In this document: positions 1 through 10,429 of the stretch, in pieces
How positions within the stretch are numbered: position 1 is the first letter of the stretch
Layout of the letters: each line of letters begins with the position of its first letter
Assembly: GCA_001839685.1 (NCBI GenBank)
Contig: MLAK01000580.1
Span: 1 to 64,000 of the forward strand
Origin: Tritrichomonas foetus
Lineage: Eukaryota > Parabasalia > Tritrichomonadida > Tritrichomonadidae
Length of the DNA: 64,000 nucleotides
Direction: 5' to 3'
The notes under the pieces: model-generated
Seen by the model: the letters and a program-made list of their open reading frames with translations, nothing else
The model's database searches: none
Told to the model about the DNA's origin: nothing
Program-made: the position numbers and the translations under genes

Positions 1-148
1 GGGGGGGGGTCATGACTCAAACATAATATATAGTTTTCATCAAATGTTGAATTTACGATCATAAAATTTTTCAAATCATAATTCAGTGTATTTTTGGTCA
101 ACAGATTTGTCAAAGGTAAATTTCCAGAGGTTAAAAAGTGTAAATTTT

Positions 149-3100
149 ATGGAAGTATTTCTCAATCAATTATCTCTTATTCTCGAAGCAAACTCGACAA
201 TTGGCAAAGAATCTGAGGCAATTTCAAATCTACAAAAACTCCAAAGTTCGCTTAAAACAGAATTAATAATTCCATTTTCGAATCAATTTTCCCCAAAGAT
301 TATCGAAAACATTTTTTCTAAAATTTTGTCTTTGGCGCCTCTCCAGTCGACAGACTTCCAAACGGCACTTCACAAATTTCTCAATCACGTTGTTTCATTA
401 ATGAAATCATTTTGTCCATCAACACTTTTAATGATACTCACAAATCTTTCACAGACAGAAGAACAAATGCAACAAAATTCAATTATGGTGGTTTGGATTT
501 CTCAACTTATCCCAATTCTTCAATTGAATGATTTAATGACAATTCAGCTTTGTCAAAATCTTATACCATTTTGCCCTATCATTTATTTAGTGGATATTGC
601 AGACACTTTTTGGGAATTGTTACGTGAAAAATCATCGGAAGAAGAATCAATTTCTCTTATTGAACATTTACTTGATCCTGAATTAGCCAGACAAGCTGCT
701 ATATTCTGCCAGAAGTATTCAAATACTTTGATCCAAATTATTGTTGAAAAAGCAACCTTAAAATTCATATCCAAATTTTTAATGCATCTACCAAAAACTG
801 TTGTTTTCGATACAATATCACTCAATGCAAGAATTGGAGATGCCATTAACTTAGATAATATTGAGGAACAAATGTATTCATTTCAAGTTTTACCAATATT
901 ATTAAAAAGATTGTCAATTTCTCAAAATTCACATGAATTAACTGCATTAAAACCAGTTTGGAAAGGAATTTTACGACAGTTAAAAAATAATGATTCTAAC
1001 CGTAGCTTTTTTATTGATACACTGATGCATGGTGAAAATCAAGGTCTTGTTGAATTAAATGATATTTTACCGTTTATTGATTTTGAAAATGAACTTTCTC
1101 CACTTGTTCATTGTGCCTATTTAAGACTCATTTTCCATCAATTAAACAATGAAAAAATTCAAGAGAATGTTTTCCCATTTTTAAAACGAATTATTTCTTA
1201 TCGAATTGAAGAACCTTTTTCATTAATGGTTTCATTGATTGATGAAAATTATGAAAATCTGAAAGAAATTGATGAAAACCAGCTTTCTTCGATCGTTCGC
1301 ATGATTTTTTGTCCTCTTTCCAAAAAGAAAACAATCTTACTTCTTCTAATTAAATTTTTAATTCATCACACAGAAAATTTAATTTTAATTGATATAAAGA
1401 AACTAATTGATGAAATTTTATTATATTCTACAACTGATGACATTTTGCCTTATTTTATTGAATTACTAAATATTTCGAAAACAACTTTATCTTTTGATCA
1501 GCTTGACTGGTTTGGCGAGCATACACATTCGAATTTCAAACTATTTCCTGAAATTGATGCAACTTTTGTTTTTGATTTATTATCTTATCATTTAATTGAT
1601 ACAAATCATATTTCAGAAGCATTTTCAATCATTTTAAAGTCAAAGAAAAGAGATGTTATTTATTCAACTGCACGAATAGCTATGAATTATTTACAAAATT
1701 GTATAGAAATTATCGGATTTAATATTTTAGATGATATTAAAAAGACAGAAGTTCCACAATCTTTAAACACTTCTTTTGAAAATACCAGTTTGAACTATAT
1801 TACATGGTTTGATTCAGACATACTTACAAATTTATTTAACGATATTCAATGTGATTTTGAATCATCAGAATTTGGTAGATTTTTATCAGCAATTATGGAT
1901 TTCATTAGTGAGGGAAGAAGTATTGCAGATTTGGCACAAGGTGAAAGAGCATTAATTATGATTTATTCAAGATGCCTTGGCTCGCTCTTGCCTGTTTCTT
2001 CATCAAATCTGCTTGTTTGTATGATGTCTGATTTCAAAATGGAATTGAGAAACACGCCGGAATCAATTATTAATGTTGTAAAAGCAAATGAACAAAAATT
2101 TTTCGATTTGTATCTTCCACATAATCATTTCGATTCAATTTTGGAAGCTGCTGTTTCTATTTATGGCGAAAAAGAAACCTTTGGTAAATTCCCTGAACTT
2201 GTAAAGCATGCAATTACTTATTCATATAGGGTCGCAAAATTGTTTTCAAATACTTTGGAACAACCACTTCCACGCCTGAAAACCTTTTTAGCATTCATGG
2301 GAATTGAAAAACACCAACAATGGTTTGAAGAATGCAAGGCAAACATTCCATTTAATAACTGGATCTTCGATTTCAGCAATTTCGCAAACAATTGCACTAA
2401 TAATGAAATTGAAAATAAAGAAATTTCCAATTTATTACAGCAAATGCAAAATAACGGAGAAATAGATTTAGATTCACTTGATGAAAATCATAAAATGGTT
2501 TTAGGTAGTTTAGAAGGAAACAATCAAAATGATGATAATGAAAATAATGATGATAGCAATATGTATGACAATGAAGAATTTATATTGACACCATTAGAAA
2601 TAGTTTCTGCTGTCCAAGTGAATGATTCCGAACCTGGAACTATGGCAAATCTCATTTCTTTCTTATGGCATTCATACAATATTAAACCAATTTGTTCATT
2701 AGATGAAATTGAAAGTTATGTTTTCAAACATCTTGAAAACAGCTACCTTGTTTTAGGTTTCCTTACATATTCATCAATAAACGGTCATTCTAATTCTGAT
2801 GATGAAAACAAATTTAATATTGATGTAGATAGATGGGCTAAGTCATATGAGGCTGACTCAAATGATAAATTATCACTTTATGCAGCATCCCTCATCATTG
2901 ATGCAATGAAAGGACAAGACAAAGAGCAAATTGAAGAATGGAAGCCATTTATAAATAAAACATTGGAATTAATTGGTTGTTATTCATTTGAATCACTTCC
3001 AACTGCTTTTTATAGATCAAATAATGTTTCTCATTTGATTATTCGCTCAGTCATTAACGTTTTCTCTGAAGAATTCCGTGATATTGCACCTTTACAAGTT

Positions 3101-4240
3101 GCTGAAGTATCAAATGATCAATGCCAAATTATTTCTTCGGTCCTTCAATGTATAAATGGTCGTACAACTCATGAAGTTTACAGTGATACCATTTCAACTT
3201 TATCTTCATCATTTTTCACTAGTCCGACTTTTTGTTATCACATTCTTCCATCAAACTATCCACATAATTCTAGAATTCTTTCATTTGGTGATAAGTTAAT
3301 TGAAAAGCAAAAATCAGCACTTATCCAATCTGGTTTTTTAAGTTCTTTATTTACTGTTTTAGAAACAGAAATATATGTAAGCTATGACTTTTTCCGACTT
3401 TTATTAAACTTTGCACTTAATACTAATCAATACCTACGAATTTGTAAAATGATGGAAGAAAAATGCCCAAATACTCCTGATCATCTTCGCTTATATTTTA
3501 ATACTGAAGATTTCCCTGATTTTTACATTTGTAAACCTCCGTCATTTATTCGAGGTTTGTTTCGAATTTCACTTTCGAAATTTACATTAAATGATAATAA
3601 ACAGATTTTACAAAGAGCTATTTCACTCACTGGAATTAAAAGAATACACCCTGCATTGTGTTACGTTGATTCATACAAAGTTGGAATGAGGCCATGGAAA
3701 AACGCATTTTATACAACGAAAATGGCGATTGGAAAAGTTGACCTGAAGACAATCATGAGTTCATTCACTGAAATCTATACCGATCCACTCAATATATTCA
3801 TATCATTCTGTAATATTCCTGATTCAGAAATTGATGCTGTCCACGCATGGAATTCTGCATTGGAAGCCAAAATTGATTTCGCCAAAACATTAACTCATAT
3901 TTCATGTGAAGCCCATAAAACAGTCACATTTGCTAAAGATGCAATTAATTGTTTAATTTCCAGAATTTCACTTGACGATTTAACGAATATTGTAATTACA
4001 CCAAAATTTATTGAATCTGCGGAAAATCTGCTAAACATGACGGTAACAATTCGAAAAGTAATTGAAATGGCACAAAAAAATAAAAATGAAGATACTATTC
4101 AAAAATTTGAAAAGATAATAGAATATCAGAAAGAAAAGGATGAAGAAGAAAAAGTTGATGTCGTTTCATCAAATGAAAAGTCGGAATTATTACAGAATTA
4201 TGGTGATAAAGCAGTGATAAAGCGTTTGCTTCATCAATAA
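149..4240 (+). CDS. Large alpha-solenoid (HEAT/ARM-like) protein, function unknown
   Basis: An intact 1363-codon frame with no family I can name. It is almost entirely short amphipathic helices rich in Leu, Ile and Phe, which suggests a HEAT/ARM-type superhelix. The first 35 residues (MEVFLNQLSLILEANSTIGK and on) resemble the N-terminal helix pair of importin-beta-like proteins, but this is only a resemblance. An acidic Asn/Asp-rich stretch at DNA 2515-2580 interrupts the helices and probably marks a disordered loop. The tail is charged and coiled-coil-like. The frame is open upstream to a GTG at 86, but the first ATG is at 149 and is preferred for a eukaryote. A pogo-like transposon begins 87 bp after the stop codon. 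A karyopherin or scaffold role is a guess. Confidence 0.7.
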   Translation: MEVFLNQLSLILEANSTIGKESEAISNLQKLQSSLKTELIIPFSNQFSPKIIENIFSKILSLAPLQSTDFQTALHKFLNHVVSLMKSFCPSTLLMILTNLSQTEEQMQQNSIMVVWISQLIPILQLNDLMTIQLCQNLIPFCPIIYLVDIADTFWELLREKSSEEESISLIEHLLDPELARQAAIFCQKYSNTLIQIIVEKATLKFISKFLMHLPKTVVFDTISLNARIGDAINLDNIEEQMYSFQVLPILLKRLSISQNSHELTALKPVWKGILRQLKNNDSNRSFFIDTLMHGENQGLVELNDILPFIDFENELSPLVHCAYLRLIFHQLNNEKIQENVFPFLKRIISYRIEEPFSLMVSLIDENYENLKEIDENQLSSIVRMIFCPLSKKKTILLLLIKFLIHHTENLILIDIKKLIDEILLYSTTDDILPYFIELLNISKTTLSFDQLDWFGEHTHSNFKLFPEIDATFVFDLLSYHLIDTNHISEAFSIILKSKKRDVIYSTARIAMNYLQNCIEIIGFNILDDIKKTEVPQSLNTSFENTSLNYITWFDSDILTNLFNDIQCDFESSEFGRFLSAIMDFISEGRSIADLAQGERALIMIYSRCLGSLLPVSSSNLLVCMMSDFKMELRNTPESIINVVKANEQKFFDLYLPHNHFDSILEAAVSIYGEKETFGKFPELVKHAITYSYRVAKLFSNTLEQPLPRLKTFLAFMGIEKHQQWFEECKANIPFNNWIFDFSNFANNCTNNEIENKEISNLLQQMQNNGEIDLDSLDENHKMVLGSLEGNNQNDDNENNDDSNMYDNEEFILTPLEIVSAVQVNDSEPGTMANLISFLWHSYNIKPICSLDEIESYVFKHLENSYLVLGFLTYSSINGHSNSDDENKFNIDVDRWAKSYEADSNDKLSLYAASLIIDAMKGQDKEQIEEWKPFINKTLELIGCYSFESLPTAFYRSNNVSHLIIRSVINVFSEEFRDIAPLQVAEVSNDQCQIISSVLQCINGRTTHEVYSDTISTLSSSFFTSPTFCYHILPSNYPHNSRILSFGDKLIEKQKSALIQSGFLSSLFTVLETEIYVSYDFFRLLLNFALNTNQYLRICKMMEEKCPNTPDHLRLYFNTEDFPDFYICKPPSFIRGLFRISLSKFTLNDNKQILQRAISLTGIKRIHPALCYVDSYKVGMRPWKNAFYTTKMAIGKVDLKTIMSSFTEIYTDPLNIFISFCNIPDSEIDAVHAWNSALEAKIDFAKTLTHISCEAHKTVTFAKDAINCLISRISLDDLTNIVITPKFIESAENLLNMTVTIRKVIEMAQKNKNEDTIQKFEKIIEYQKEKDEEEKVDVVSSNEKSELLQNYGDKAVIKRLLHQ

Positions 4241-4327
4241 AGATGAAGATTTTTTAACATGTTATTAATAAACTAAATTTATGCCAATCTTTTCAATATA
4301 TGATGTAAAATTAGTAGTTGAAAAGTA

Positions 4328-4365
4328 CAGTCAAACTTCCTTATTTTCACCTCGTTTGTCAGATT
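4328..4365 (+). repeat. Left terminal inverted repeat of element 1
   Basis: A 38-bp repeat matching the reverse complement of 7228-7265 at 37 of 38 positions by eye; the mismatch is at the eleventh base. Its inner end, GTCAGATT, is followed 11 bp later by the inverted copy AATCTGAC (4377-4384), which makes a possible subterminal binding palindrome. Confidence 0.9.
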
Positions 4366-4448
4366 CGTATATGTCAAATCTGACATTATTAAAGGTCAAA
4401 TTTTGCCCATCATTGAAAATTTATGGTCATAAAAAATTTCTATCATAA

Positions 4449-6372
4449 ATNAGTTTTCTTAGTCGACTTTTCTCATTCACCGAATTAGTTCAACCAGAAA
4501 AAAATAATATCATACCATACTTTAACCCACAATGTCCATCCAAACCTCGACGAAAACGCATCAATAATTTTCGTAAATTATTATCAAACCCAACGAATGA
4601 TGTTGCTTGCCAAACTGTTGCATCACAATTTACTAAGGCTAATACGCGACAAGCCAAACTAATACTTCCAGAAGTAAGAAATATCACAGATAATTTTGAC
4701 AATTCTGTTGACAATTCTGCTGACAACTCTGTTGACAACTCTATTAATAAATCTAACCACGAATCTATTGACAAACATATTAATAATTTTAATGACGTAT
4801 CGATTAATAATTCTAATGAAAATATTAATTTGAATATAAACCTAATCAGTGAAGTAAAGAAGCCAATTAATAGAATTGCCGTATTAAACATTCCATTTAA
4901 TGTCAAAAATAAACCAAAAAAATATACACTAAACCTAAAAAAAAATAATTTTATCAAATCAACACTAAATTTTAACTTTTTGGAAGGCAAAAAGATTTTG
5001 CAAAAACTTTCGTCTAAAGAAAAATTGGAGTATGGGGAACTTCAAAAGATTAGTAATGAAACTCTCATTAACATTAATACATTAAAATCATGGCGCTACC
5101 AAATTTTGTCGAAGAAAAAAACGATAGCCAGTTTTTTGATTAATAAAAAGGGAGGAAGACATCGAATATTTTCAAATGCAGATGAACAACAGATCTTCAA
5201 AAGTATTGTGGAAAAAATGGATTGTTGTTTAGATATCGACGATATCAAAGACATAGCAATGACCCACTTTTTAAAAACAGAAAGAGATCGATTGTATCTT
5301 GAGAAAATTAAATCATTGAATTTGACAACAGAAGAAGAAAAAAAGCAATTAAAAGATTTGATAGATTCAATGAGTGATCAGGAAGTTGATTCACTCATTG
5401 AAATCCGATTTCATGGTTCTTATAAATGGATTCATAGCTTTTTACAAAGATACAATTTCTGTTTCACCAAGACTAAAACAAGTAAAGAAGGAATTATTGA
5501 TGAAATTTATTCGCAGAACTATGTTATTAGTTTAGTTGAAGCTTTCCATCAATTTCCAACCAATAAAATTATCAATATAGATGAAACTTGTGTAAACTAT
5601 GTTAATGAACCATTTCGTATGCTTTCAATTAAAGGAAAATCACATTCTGTCAATATTCCAACACAAAAACAAAGTTTCACAAGCATAGGGATTATTGATT
5701 CAGAAAGAAACAAATATCCTCCCTATATTATAAATAAAGGAAAAACTCAAAGAGCAGAAAATAAAAATCTAAAATTACATGATGAAGGTTTGGTTTACTT
5801 TCACAACCATTCGCTTAATGGTTGGGTCACTGAGGATATCATGTTAGAGTTTTTAGACTTTTTAAGTGAAATGATTCATCCCCCATTTTGNNCTTGTTCT
5901 TGATGTTTATAAGGCTCATCGAACAGAAAAAGTTATGAACAAAGCTAAAAGTATGAATATTGTATTAATATTCGTACCTGGAAATGGCACTCATATTTAT
6001 CAGCCTTTGGACATTGCTGTATATGGAATTTTGAAGGCTATTTTACGAAAAAAATTTCGAATTTATTGGAAAAAAAATAATAGAATAGAATATAATGATG
6101 CTTGTAAGCTTTTCATTGAAGCTTGGAATGAAATTCCGCAAATTACAATCAAGAAATCCTGGGAAAAAATACCAAATCTTCAAAGTTACCTGAAAGAGTT
6201 CAACATTTCATTTTTTGATGAAGAAGAAGAAAATTACGAAGAAGAAAACTGTCATTATATTTTTGATGACTGTGATATTAAATTCCAGTATGAATTAGAT
6301 GAAGCAACTAATGAATTGGAAGATGATTGTTTCACTATTCAATGGAAAAAATTTATTAAAAAGTATAATTAA
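4449..6372 (+). CDS. Pogo/CENP-B-like DDE transposase of element 1, interrupted only by assembly Ns
   Basis: Transposase that would cut and rejoin the ends of element 1. The catalytic Asp codons are at 5580-5582 (N-I-D-E-T), 5902-5904 (L-V-L-D) and 6010-6012 (Q-P-L-D), giving DD35D spacing with the family motif LIFVPGNGT followed by QPLD. Two segments in different frames (to about 5890, and from 5893) are separated by NN at 5891-5892. Counting those Ns as one base gives F-C-L-V-L-D, matching the paralogue at 52918-54240, so the break is an assembly ambiguity. The 5' frame is open back to 4449, where the codon reads A-T-N; if N is G this is an ATG, giving about 640 residues. Between about 4690 and 4800 it encodes repeated N-S-x-D units, an Asn/Asp-rich linker. 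Basic and helix-turn-helix-like DNA-binding segments precede the catalytic core. Confidence 0.82.
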
Positions 6373-7227
6373 ATTAAAAAAACTTATCAACCATTATTTA
6401 TTATAACTTATTATAATTATTTTCATGATGCATTGATTTATTATCTTTAAAAACTTTTAAAACGAAAAGAAATTCAAGGAAGAAAAAAAAAAAAAAAATC
6501 AAAAGACTCCAACTTTTAAAATAAAATTGAATACAGTCAAAATCTTATTTGAATAGAAATTGCATTCAAAAAGTTTATTGACTAAAAATATCTAATTAAT
6601 TTCTTTCAATTTTGTGGATAATGATGAACGTTTAATAATTTGTATTCAAGAGTCATATTTACGTTTTTTCCTATCTGATGAGATTTATAATAAATCAACA
6701 ATAAATTAATATTTAGTATCATGAATTGTTATTATAATATAAAAATTGAAGTCTTTTTTGAAATTTTCAAAATCACATAAAATTTCGAAAATTATTTTTT
6801 TGATTTTTTTTATGTCTTGAAAAACTTCAAACGGTATTCAATAAATTTTGCTTATTTTCATACTCGAATAAGCAAGGCGAGAAAAGTTGTAATGAATTAA
6901 GAAATGACATTTTCAGGTTAAAACATCACATTTGTGAATTTCATATTAATATTTATTTGCTCAGCATGATGGTTGTTATGATGTTAAAGTCGATGTTAAT
7001 TATTTTCAATCATTGATTGGGAAACCCCTCATTAAATAATGATGTAATTTTTCCAAAAATTAATTATTGTTTTATTGGTTGTCATAAAGATTCAATTCGA
7101 TAAACAAATGTAAATTTTTACTTTATAATATTTCTTGAAGACTCTATGAGTCTAAAAGCACAAATTTTGAATGAAAAAAAGTTAGAAAAAGTTTTAATAA
7201 ACGTTTTTCTCACAAAAATTTGAATGA

Positions 7228-7265
7228 AATCTGACAAACGAGGTGAAAATAAGGTAGTTTGACTG
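7228..7265 (-). repeat. Right terminal inverted repeat of element 1
   Basis: Inverted partner of 4328-4365, followed directly by TA at 7266-7267. Unlike the left end, it has no extra inverted copy of GTCAGATT just inside it. Confidence 0.9.
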
Positions 7266-7399
7266 TATATTACATAAACGAATAGATGTAGTATTTCTCT
7301 AACTATATATTTCTGGAAAACTGAAAAATGGTTGATTTTTCAGGCGATATTTCCAAAACAATTTTAATTGATAATTAAATTAATAATTGAAGCCTCTCA

Positions 7400-7774
7400 A
7401 TGAATGATTCTGATTTGCTTGCTGTGAACGAAACAATTTCATCTTTTGCTGGAATTGAACACCATGCATGTCGATTCAGGACAGCACTTTGCCCTGATAG
7501 ATGCGGACATGCAAGAGACGTGGCAGTTTTGAAGATTGAAAAATATGAAAAATACTCAAAAATAGGCAAATATGGTGATGATAAAGCAAACACATTTTTC
7601 TGGGACTTAAATCCAGAGTCTGAAATAAACAGGGCGAATCCAACCTATCTTGAAATTATCAAATCGTTGAAAATAGGTGAAAAAGTTCGCTTAAATTGGG
7701 ACCACATATATGTTAAAGATGATCATGGGGCCCATCCTGAACGTCCTGTTCGTCTTCTTGAAAAACTCGAATGA
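7400..7774 (+). CDS. Small conserved-looking protein with His/Cys cluster, function unknown
   Basis: A 124-residue frame starting at an ATG 133 bp after the right end of element 1. I do not recognise the family. It has a compact cluster, H-H-A-C-R-F-R-T-A-L-C-P-D-R-C-G-H-A (residues 21-38), that could bind a metal, and a C-terminal segment (VRLNWDHIYV, then PERPVRLLEK) that looks like a small beta-barrel. The even, non-repetitive composition differs from the low-complexity trichomonad proteins around it and is reminiscent of a bacterial protein, so lateral acquisition is possible but unproven. It is a real gene by composition and lack of low complexity. Confidence 0.65.
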   Translation: MNDSDLLAVNETISSFAGIEHHACRFRTALCPDRCGHARDVAVLKIEKYEKYSKIGKYGDDKANTFFWDLNPESEINRANPTYLEIIKSLKIGEKVRLNWDHIYVKDDHGAHPERPVRLLEKLE

Positions 7775-9677
7775 TAAGCACTAACTTTTTCAGTATATAT
7801 GTGGTCAAAAATTCTACTTGAATGACCATATAAATACTGAAAATGAATGAATATAAACATCATTATCTTTCGTACGTTTATAATATTATTTTATTTTTGA
7901 TTGAATGATATCTGGGTCAGGTCATATAATATTACACAAAATAATCTAATCTGCTCTATTATCAAAGAATAACGAAATATGAACTGTTCGATTCTCATAA
8001 GTTAGGGGTAAAATAGAATATAACATTCATGAACTAAATAAACGAAAATAATGATCCAATATAAAATTGTGATTGATATAACCTATATTTATCTTAATAA
8101 GTATTATATTTAAATTCATTATTTTGCATTATACTTGAAAGAGTCAGCTTTACTATTTTGGAATCTCGCATCGACAGAATACTGATTGTACAATTAATCT
8201 GAAAAATTAGGATAATGATCTTGAATTTTTTTTTTTTCTATAAAAACTGATTGACGAAAAGCCATCAGTGATTTTTTCAATTTTTTCTGAAATTGGAGAT
8301 CTTATTTTTCTAGAATTGTCATATCCAAATAATTTGATATAAATCTGCAAGATATATTGATTCAAACAATTTTTTTTTGATAAAATGACACACGAAAACA
8401 CAAAGCAAACAAAAAAATCGTGAGATAATTCAATAATCAGATAGGTATCAAAACTTATACATTTAGCTTTCTTTATTGGTATTTTCCGAATTTTTTTTTT
8501 TTCAGTTGTGTGATGATTTGGATCCTAATTATATTAGTTATTAGTTGATTGAAAAGTATTTTTGATAATATAATTGATCGTTGTTATAAAATATTAGATA
8601 TATTAGATTTCTAACTTAAAATCATTAACAAATAAAACCAATAATAGTTGCAGTCAAGCATCTTTCGTCAAGTTTTCTCCAGTAACATGTTTTTAATGTC
8701 TTTGTAAATTTGTACACTCAGTGATAATATACAACACTGATCATTTGTCTTGATGTTCATTTTGGAAAATTCTTTGGCTTTTTGTGAAGATCGACTGTTT
8801 TTTCAATAGTTTACATTTTTGCCAATCAACCTGATTCCAAAAATTTTACCTAATATTCCTATTCCACAGGTATTCCATGATACAACTATTCATATGATTT
8901 TATAGGTTTTGGTTTGAATTATAAATAATTATGGTCGAATTTATTTTTAATTTTTGCTGACTCTTAAAAGGTAGGAATAATTTCCCTTGAAATTAACATC
9001 ATCAAGCTGCAAGAGATAAATTTTGAAAATTTCTCAAATTTACCAGGGGGAAAAAAAAAGATAACAAAATTCTATCAAAAATGATTTTTTGGCTTTTTTC
9101 ATAGTTGAATATGATATTAAACAACACATTGAATGAAAAATAGTTCGAAAAAGCATTGCATTGCTCGAAAAAAATATTCGGCAACAATTTGTTAAATACA
9201 ATTTTTTAGAGTCCAAATTGAAACTATGACATACATGAGTAGATTTTGATACCAAGATCTATTGTGAATGCTTATGATGAATATTGTTCTGAAAATAGCT
9301 AATTTTGACATATTTTCTTTGATTTAATGAGTAAACAATTCCAACAGCTCAATCAATAATGCTTGATATGCAATTCAATTTTTGAACAGGGTATGAGCAA
9401 ATCACTCAATTTAATTCTAATGATCATCATTCAATTTAATCTTTTGGTGGACTCTGGATGATGAGAAGTAAAGATACGAAAATTCTGTATTATCTCCGAT
9501 TTTTCGGAACTGATTTATCAATATTCAAAAAATTATACTAATATCATAATAATTATGTTATTCGTACGCCTGAAAAGCTTAGTATATAGACTAGTATAAT
9601 CTTAAACATTTTTTTACTTCAAAAATAATCATAAGATCCCAATACAAATTCGAATTTTCATAATAAAACCAAAACGA
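7775..9677. other. Gene-free AT-rich spacer
   Basis: About 1.9 kb with many homopolymer A and T runs and no frame with convincing protein composition. The only open frames are under 72 codons and look random. I see no RNA gene or repeat. Confidence 0.6.
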
Positions 9678-10403
9678 TCAAAAACCCCAAATGTCATAGA
9701 CAGCATTATTATATAAATTTTCTTTTTGGATAAATTCATCATAAAATTGGTCTTCATTTAAAAATAAAGGCATAAAACTGGAACTATTTTCATTGTCTTT
9801 GGAATCATTATTGAAAGAACAAGCCCCGGCAGATAACAGAAATTTAGGTGTGAATGTAGCCTGATTAGAGTCTTTTCTTTCTGGATTATTTTGAGGTCGC
9901 AATTTTTGGTCACCAACAACCGCCTTGGTGTTCATATGGCTATTCTCATTTTCACGTGGTGGAATGTTCCTTTTCGTATCGTTAAAATAATAATTTATCT
10001 CCGATTGATGGTTATATTGATTGTTATATCGATATGATTTATCACTTTCGTCAAATTTATATTGTGATGTTTCTTTGGTAATATTTGATGCGAGATTTAG
10101 AAATTCATGACAATTTTCACAAAACCAACATATAGTAGCTTCTTTCGCTCTCCGAGCAAGACGATCTACCTTAATACCTTTAACTTTAGATATCTTTTCA
10201 GCCTCTGTTATTAGTTGTTCTTTAGTAACTTTTTGGCCGAAGATAAGCTGTAAATTTGCTTCCATTTTTTTAAAGTGTATGGAACTTTTTCGACGACGCT
10301 GAAGTGTTAACTGTCTATCTCTGTCTGTTTGTTTAGATGTAGGTTTAGAAATAGTCCGTGTTACAATAAAGACAGGATGACCCTTTTCTCTATAAGATAA
10401 CAT
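9678..10403 (-). CDS. Unknown protein with a basic helical N-terminal domain and Asn-rich tail
   Basis: A 241-residue frame starting at ATG (10401-10403). Residues about 1-45 are basic (several R/K clusters). Residues about 46-110 form a compact helical region ending in R-L-A-R-R-A-K-E-A, I-C-W-F-C-E-N-C-H. The rest is polar and Asn/Ser-rich, probably disordered, with an aromatic/acidic C-terminus. The folded part plus a disordered tail suggests a regulatory or nucleic-acid-binding protein, but I do not recognise the domain. An Inr-like TCATTT (AAATGA at 10424-10429 on the + strand) lies 24 nt upstream of the ATG, which supports the start. It is isolated between long spacers. Confidence 0.55.
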   Translation of the reverse strand: MLSYREKGHPVFIVTRTISKPTSKQTDRDRQLTLQRRRKSSIHFKKMEANLQLIFGQKVTKEQLITEAEKISKVKGIKVDRLARRAKEATICWFCENCHEFLNLASNITKETSQYKFDESDKSYRYNNQYNHQSEINYYFNDTKRNIPPRENENSHMNTKAVVGDQKLRPQNNPERKDSNQATFTPKFLLSAGACSFNNDSKDNENSSSFMPLFLNEDQFYDEFIQKENLYNNAVYDIWGF

Positions 10404-10423
10404 GAAGATGTTAAATGTTATGG

Positions 10424-10429
10424 AAATGA
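10424..10429 (-). promoter_or_regulatory. Initiator-like TCATTT upstream of the 9678-10403 gene
   Basis: Matches the parabasalid initiator pattern TCAYWW. The presumed +1 A is 24 nt before the ATG. Confidence 0.35.

Larger units (their letters stand above)
4328..7265 (+). mobile_element. Complete pogo-like DNA transposon (element 1)
   Basis: A 2938-bp element bounded by 38-bp terminal inverted repeats with one mismatch. The left repeat starts CAGTCAAACTTCCTTATTTT and the right repeat, reverse complemented, starts CAGTCAAACTACCTTATTTT. Both continue through CACCTCGTTTGTCAGATT. Each end is flanked by the dinucleotide TA (4326-4327 and 7266-7267), the target-site duplication of the Tc1/mariner/pogo superfamily. 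Inside is one transposase on the + strand, followed by about 855 bp of AT-rich DNA with no gene. Near-identical termini and an essentially open transposase suggest recent activity. It sits 87 bp downstream of the preceding gene and 133 bp upstream of the next one. Confidence 0.9.

Noticed and set aside
4490..4990. 166-codon minus-strand frame opposite the transposase
   Set aside because: It is the antisense shadow of the Asn/Ser/Asp repeat of the transposase; the + strand has family motifs.
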